Shown here piece after piece: positions 52,844 to 55,907 of a stretch of 55,907 nt of DNA (its first letter is position 1; every line of letters starts with the position of its first letter). The DNA is from an uncultured Lachnospiraceae bacterium (GTDB lineage: Bacteria; Bacillota; Clostridia; Lachnospirales; Lachnospiraceae): positions 1-55,907 of the forward strand of contig CAJTQG010000019.1 in NCBI GenBank assembly GCA_910578605.1, written 5' to 3'. The translations under genes and the position numbers were made by a program. The notes under the pieces were generated by a model. That model did no database searches. It was given only the letters and a program-made list of their open reading frames with translations, and was not told where the DNA came from.

Positions 52844-52849
52844 TATAAT
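52820..52849 (+). promoter_or_regulatory. Extended -10 promoter inside the end of the GH18 gene
   Basis: TTGTGT at 52820-52825 and TATAAT at 52844-52849 with an 18-bp spacer and an extended -10 TG at 52841-52842. Transcription would begin around 52856, at the left edge of the first hairpin repeat, and run into the flavodiiron gene. Confidence 0.55.
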
Positions 52850-52991
52850 ATGTCATAAGGAGGGGCCCATCATAGATGGGAGGATACCTTATGACCTGCG
52901 TGTGCATCAGCACACTACCAAAATATGTCATAAGGAGGGGCCCATCATAGATGGGAGGATACCTTATGACCTGCGTGTGCATCAGCACACT
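52847..52991 (+). repeat. Two tandem copies of a 70-bp two-hairpin element
   Basis: Copies 52847-52916 and 52922-52991 appear identical and are separated by ACCAA (period 75 bp). Each folds into a long hairpin, with outer stem GTCATAAGG/CCTTATGAC (52852-52860 with 52887-52895 in copy 1) and inner stem CCCATC/GATGGG around ATA (52866-52871 with 52875-52880), plus a short hairpin GTGTGC-ATCA-GCACAC (52900-52915). The purine-rich AGGGG and AGGATA face each other in the internal loop. They fill the space between the GH18 stop and the flavodiiron gene. Confidence 0.92.
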
Positions 52992-53022
52992 GAAAATAAA
53001 ACAGAAAAAGAAAGGAAAATAC

Positions 53023-54192
53023 ATGAGAGAAGAAGAACAGATGAATATATCAGAACAAATTTTATACATAGGGGTGAATGATAGGGCTATTGATTTATTT
53101 GAGGGGCAGTACAAAGTAGAAAATGGTGTATCTTACAATTCATGGATTATCCTAGATGAGAAAATAGTGATTATGGATACGACAGACAAGCGATTTAGTG
53201 CTACATGGCTGAAAAATGTGGAAGAAGCTTTGGATGGACGTTTGCCCGATTATCTTCTGGTATCTCATTTAGAACCAGACCATGGGGGAAATATACAAGC
53301 AATTATGACAAAATATCCGCAGATGACGTTAATCATCAGTTCAAAAGCGGCAGCTATGTTGTCTCAATTTACAACACAGGATTTTTCAGAAAGGGTGCAT
53401 ATGGTATCAGAAGGGGAAACTTTGTCATTAGGCAAGCATACGCTGCAGTTTTTTATGGCACCTATGGTTCATTGGCCGGAGGTGATGGTAACTTATGAGC
53501 AGACGGAGGGAATTTTGTTTAGTGCAGATGGATTTGGGAAATTTGGCTGTATTGGAACGAAGGAGGAATGGCTAGAGGAAGCTAGGCGATACTATATCAA
53601 TATTGTAGGGAAATACGGAGTGCCGGTGCAGACCTTGCTGAAAAAGGCATCTGCCTTGGAGATAAATCAGATTTGTCCCCTGCATGGTCCAACCTTAAAA
53701 GAAAATTTATCTTATTACATATCTTTCTATCAAAAATGGAGCAGCTATGAACCAGAGGAGAAGGGAACTTTGCTTGTGTATGGTTCTGTATATGGCAATA
53801 CAGCACAAGCAGTAAAGGAGCTTGCCTGTGAGTTGGAGAATAGAGGAGAAAAAACAGTTGTGATAGATTTAGCCAGGGAGGATATGGCGCAAGCGGTTGC
53901 CTATGCTTTTCGTTTTGACAAGCTGGTATTGGCATCTATCACATATGATGCAGGCATTTTTCCGTGTGTGGAGGATTTTCTTTATCATTTGAAGATGAAA
54001 GCATACCAAAATCGAAAAATTGGATTTATAGAAAACGGTTCATGGGCGCCAATGGCAGGTAAAGTTATGAGGGAGCAATGTGAAGCTATGAAAAATATAA
54101 CAATTTGTGAAAATATAGTGACCATTCGCTCGGCTTTGAAGGAAGATAATAAAAAGCAGTTGAAAGCTTTAGCTGAGGAGCTGCTGCAATAG
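53023..54192 (+). CDS. fprA: Flavodiiron protein (oxygen/nitric oxide reductase)
   Basis: 389-residue cytoplasmic enzyme that reduces oxygen to water and/or NO to nitrous oxide, protecting anaerobes. The N-terminal metallo-beta-lactamase-like domain (1-250) has the diiron motif SHLEPDHGGN (His82, Glu84, Asp86, His87) and further ligands around MVHWPEVM and CPLHGPTL. The C-terminal flavodoxin domain (about 250-389) has the FMN loop VYGSVYGNTAQAV. There is no fused rubredoxin or flavin reductase, so an external electron donor is needed. ATG at 53023 follows AAAGGA; a second ATG at 53041 is possible. The longer open frame upstream runs through the hairpin repeats and is not taken as coding. Confidence 0.95.
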   Translation: MREEEQMNISEQILYIGVNDRAIDLFEGQYKVENGVSYNSWIILDEKIVIMDTTDKRFSATWLKNVEEALDGRLPDYLLVSHLEPDHGGNIQAIMTKYPQMTLIISSKAAAMLSQFTTQDFSERVHMVSEGETLSLGKHTLQFFMAPMVHWPEVMVTYEQTEGILFSADGFGKFGCIGTKEEWLEEARRYYINIVGKYGVPVQTLLKKASALEINQICPLHGPTLKENLSYYISFYQKWSSYEPEEKGTLLVYGSVYGNTAQAVKELACELENRGEKTVVIDLAREDMAQAVAYAFRFDKLVLASITYDAGIFPCVEDFLYHLKMKAYQNRKIGFIENGSWAPMAGKVMREQCEAMKNITICENIVTIRSALKEDNKKQLKALAEELLQ

Positions 54193-54296
54193 CTAGGTAT
54201 AAAGACAGGAATATGAAACAAACTATAGGCAGAGTCAAACTGCTGATGTTAATAGTACCATGAAAGAATATATATTAAAGAACGGGAAGAATTAAC

Positions 54297-54325
54297 TTGA
54301 CAATTATCAATAAATATTGTATAAA
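54297..54325 (+). promoter_or_regulatory. Promoter of the tyrS T-box leader
   Basis: TTGACA at 54297-54302 and TATAAA at 54320-54325, 17 bp apart. Transcription should begin near 54333, giving a leader of about 345 nt. Confidence 0.85.
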
Positions 54326-54332
54326 TGACAAA

Positions 54333-54640
54333 AAGGCGATGATAAGAATAAGTAACATTTCATGAAACATACAGAGAGATGTCGGCAGGTGAAAGGCATT
54401 TGGGAAGTGAGATGTGAATACCTCTTTGAGCTTTGCACCGAATGACAATAGGAATTAAGCTAGTGTTTAGTAGGCTGCAACGGTTTGGCGGTCGTTATCC
54501 TGCCAGGGTATCATGAGTGGCTAGCTCATTGTACTTGCAGAGGCAGATAGTGTGAGCTATTTGTGAAAAAAGGTGGTAACACGAGAGCATGCTCTTGTCC
54601 TTTTGATTGGTTAATTCAATGTAAAGGATAAGGGCTTTTT
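54333..54640 (+). promoter_or_regulatory. T-box riboswitch, tyrosine specific
   Basis: A long leader before tyrS with the T-box core AGGTGGTAACACG (54571-54583), which pairs with the uncharged tRNA end, and a downstream terminator/antiterminator. In the Stem I region the bulge GTGAATACCTC offers TAC at 54419-54421 as a tyrosine specifier codon. Uncharged tRNA-Tyr would favour the antiterminator and switch on tyrS. The class is firm; the specifier position is by eye. Confidence 0.93.
54591..54640 (+). terminator. T-box terminator hairpin
   Basis: GCTCTTGTCCTTT (54591-54603) pairs with AAAGGATAAGGGC (54623-54635), 13 pairs including two G-T, followed by TTTTTT. The left arm lies just after the T-box core, as needed for the antiterminator switch. 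Confidence 0.9.
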
Positions 54641-54677
54641 TAATGTTATAGTTTAATAAAAAGAAAGGATGATAGCA

Positions 54678-55904
54678 GTGAAAATTTATGAGGAATTAGT
54701 GGCAAGAGGATTAATAGCCCAAGTGACAGACGAGGAAGAAATCAGAGAATTGATTAATAATGGAAAGGCAACTTTCTATATTGGTTTTGACCCAACCGCT
54801 GACAGCCTTCATGTAGGCCATTTTATGGCTCTTTGTTTGATGAAAAGACTGCAGATGGCGGGGAATAGACCAATTGCATTGATTGGTGGTGGTACTGCCA
54901 TGGTTGGTGACCCATCAGGAAGAACAGATATGCGCACAATGATGACAAAAGAACAGATTCAGCACAACAGTGATTGTTTTAAGGAACAGATGAGCAAATT
55001 TATTGATTTCTCTGAGGGGAAGGCGCTGCTTGTAAACAATGCAGATTGGCTGTTGGATTTGAATTATATTGAAGTGCTCAGAGAGGTGGGGGCACATTTT
55101 AGTGTAAACAGAATGCTTACTGCGGAATGTTACAAGCAGAGGATGGAAAAAGGATTAAGCTTTTTGGAGTTTAACTACATGATAATGCAAAGTTATGATT
55201 TCTACGCATTATTCCAAAAATATGGATGCAATCTACAATTTGGAGGAGATGACCAGTGGAGTAATATGCTGGGCGGAACAGAATTGATTCGCCGTAAATT
55301 AGGAAAAAATGCATGTGCTATGACAATTACTCTTCTGTTAAATTCTGAGGGAAACAAAATGGGAAAAACACAAAAGGGTGCAGTTTGGCTTGACCCTAAT
55401 AAGACATTGCCTTTTGAGTTTTATCAATATTGGAGAAATGTGGCGGATGCTGACGTATTAAAATGCATTCGAATGCTTACGTTCCTGCCGCTGGAACAAA
55501 TTGATGAGATGGATAACTGGGAGGGCAGCCAGTTAAATAAAGCAAAAGAAATATTAGCCTTTGAACTGACCAAATTAGTCCATGGGGAAGAGGAGGCAAA
55601 TAAAGCCCAGGAAGGTGCTAGAGCTTTGTTCGGCGGCAATGCCAATACAGAAAACATGCCGATTTACCAAGTGAATCAGGAGGACCTTACCAATGATGAG
55701 ATAGATATTTTGACATTGTTAGTAAAATCCGGTTTGGTTTCATCTAAATCTGAAGCAAGACGAGCAGTGACTCAAAATGGAGTGTCTGTGAATAACGAGA
55801 AAGTGACAGATATTACTGTTGTCTATACAAAAGAGCAGCTGATGAGTGAAGAGCATATTTTAAAAAGGGGAAAGAAAAACTTTAAAAAAATTGTAATGAA
55901 GTAA
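54678..55904 (+). CDS. tyrS: Tyrosyl-tRNA synthetase
   Basis: Class I synthetase that charges tRNA-Tyr. 408 residues. The Rossmann catalytic domain has the HIGH-type motif in DSLHVGHFMAL (HVGH, about 41-44) and the KMSKS-type loop as KMGKTQKG (about 229-236), the form of the TyrZ-like branch. The C-terminal S4 RNA-binding domain (about 340-400) reads KSGLVSSKSEARRAVTQNGV. I choose GTG at 54678 because AAAGG lies 9 bases upstream and the product then starts KIYEELVARGLIAQ, the usual N-terminus. ATG at 54669 overlaps the ribosome site. The stop TAA is at 55902-55904, so the gene is complete. Expression is governed by the T-box. Confidence 0.97.
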   Translation: MKIYEELVARGLIAQVTDEEEIRELINNGKATFYIGFDPTADSLHVGHFMALCLMKRLQMAGNRPIALIGGGTAMVGDPSGRTDMRTMMTKEQIQHNSDCFKEQMSKFIDFSEGKALLVNNADWLLDLNYIEVLREVGAHFSVNRMLTAECYKQRMEKGLSFLEFNYMIMQSYDFYALFQKYGCNLQFGGDDQWSNMLGGTELIRRKLGKNACAMTITLLLNSEGNKMGKTQKGAVWLDPNKTLPFEFYQYWRNVADADVLKCIRMLTFLPLEQIDEMDNWEGSQLNKAKEILAFELTKLVHGEEEANKAQEGARALFGGNANTENMPIYQVNQEDLTNDEIDILTLLVKSGLVSSKSEARRAVTQNGVSVNNEKVTDITVVYTKEQLMSEEHILKRGKKNFKKIVMK

Positions 55905-55907
55905 TAG

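Noticed and set aside
52847..52991. CRISPR array
   Set aside because: Only two repeat units, 70 bp long with a 5-bp gap, strongly palindromic, and no cas genes in the window.
52824..53081. An open frame through the tandem hairpin repeats coding a duplicated 25-residue peptide
   Set aside because: The 75-bp period is a multiple of three, so several frames on both strands stay open. This frame overlaps the end of the GH18 gene and the start of fprA and has no ribosome site. The palindromes explain the conservation better.

Overview
The window looks like a chromosomal segment from a low-GC Clostridia, most likely a Lachnospiraceae-type gut anaerobe. This is inferred from AT-rich intergenic DNA, strong AGGAGG-type ribosome binding sites, AddAB instead of RecBCD, a T-box in front of tyrS, a flavodiiron protein, a phosphoketolase, and paired glutamate synthase subunits. 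No phage, insertion sequence, CRISPR array or rRNA was seen. Most of it is ordinary core genome with several accessory pockets.

Layout. 1-6.3 kb: end of an unidentified gene, then gltB-gltD. 6.4-12.4 kb: a membrane chemoreceptor and a very large repetitive surface protein. 12.6-16.4 kb: an accessory pocket with a kinase-acetyltransferase fusion on the minus strand, a PadR-type regulatory operon behind a palindromic promoter (including a 33-residue membrane peptide gene), and a second acetyltransferase. 16.7-20.7 kb: endonuclease IV, an AEC-family permease and oligopeptidase F. 20.9-24.6 kb: a two-gene phosphorelay (response regulator and PocR-domain hybrid kinase). 24.7-28.5 kb: tRNA-Gly(GCC), a secreted protein with repeated DADGDGICD motifs, a YqeY-like protein, tRNA-Pro(CGG) on the minus strand, an orphan protein and signal peptidase I on the minus strand. 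29-36.8 kb: HAD phosphatase, phosphoketolase, amidase, NAD synthetase, pseudouridine synthase and a small membrane-anchored protein. 36.9-44.0 kb: addB-addA. 44.0-52.8 kb: an LD-carboxypeptidase-like peptidase, a peptide/nickel-type ABC transporter without a binding protein and split by a terminator and a FIST-EAL signalling gene, then a LysM-GH18 hydrolase. 53.0-55.9 kb: flavodiiron protein and T-box controlled tyrS.

The most unusual non-coding signals are two tandem copies of a 70-bp two-hairpin element between the GH18 gene and the flavodiiron gene, a leader before the GH18 gene that can fold in two competing ways, and a pair of 13-bp palindromes over the PadR-operon promoter. The most unusual gene context is the peptidase/transporter/c-di-GMP phosphodiesterase/cell-wall hydrolase cluster at 44.0-52.8 kb. 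None of these has been tested against a database. All structures and domain calls were made by eye.
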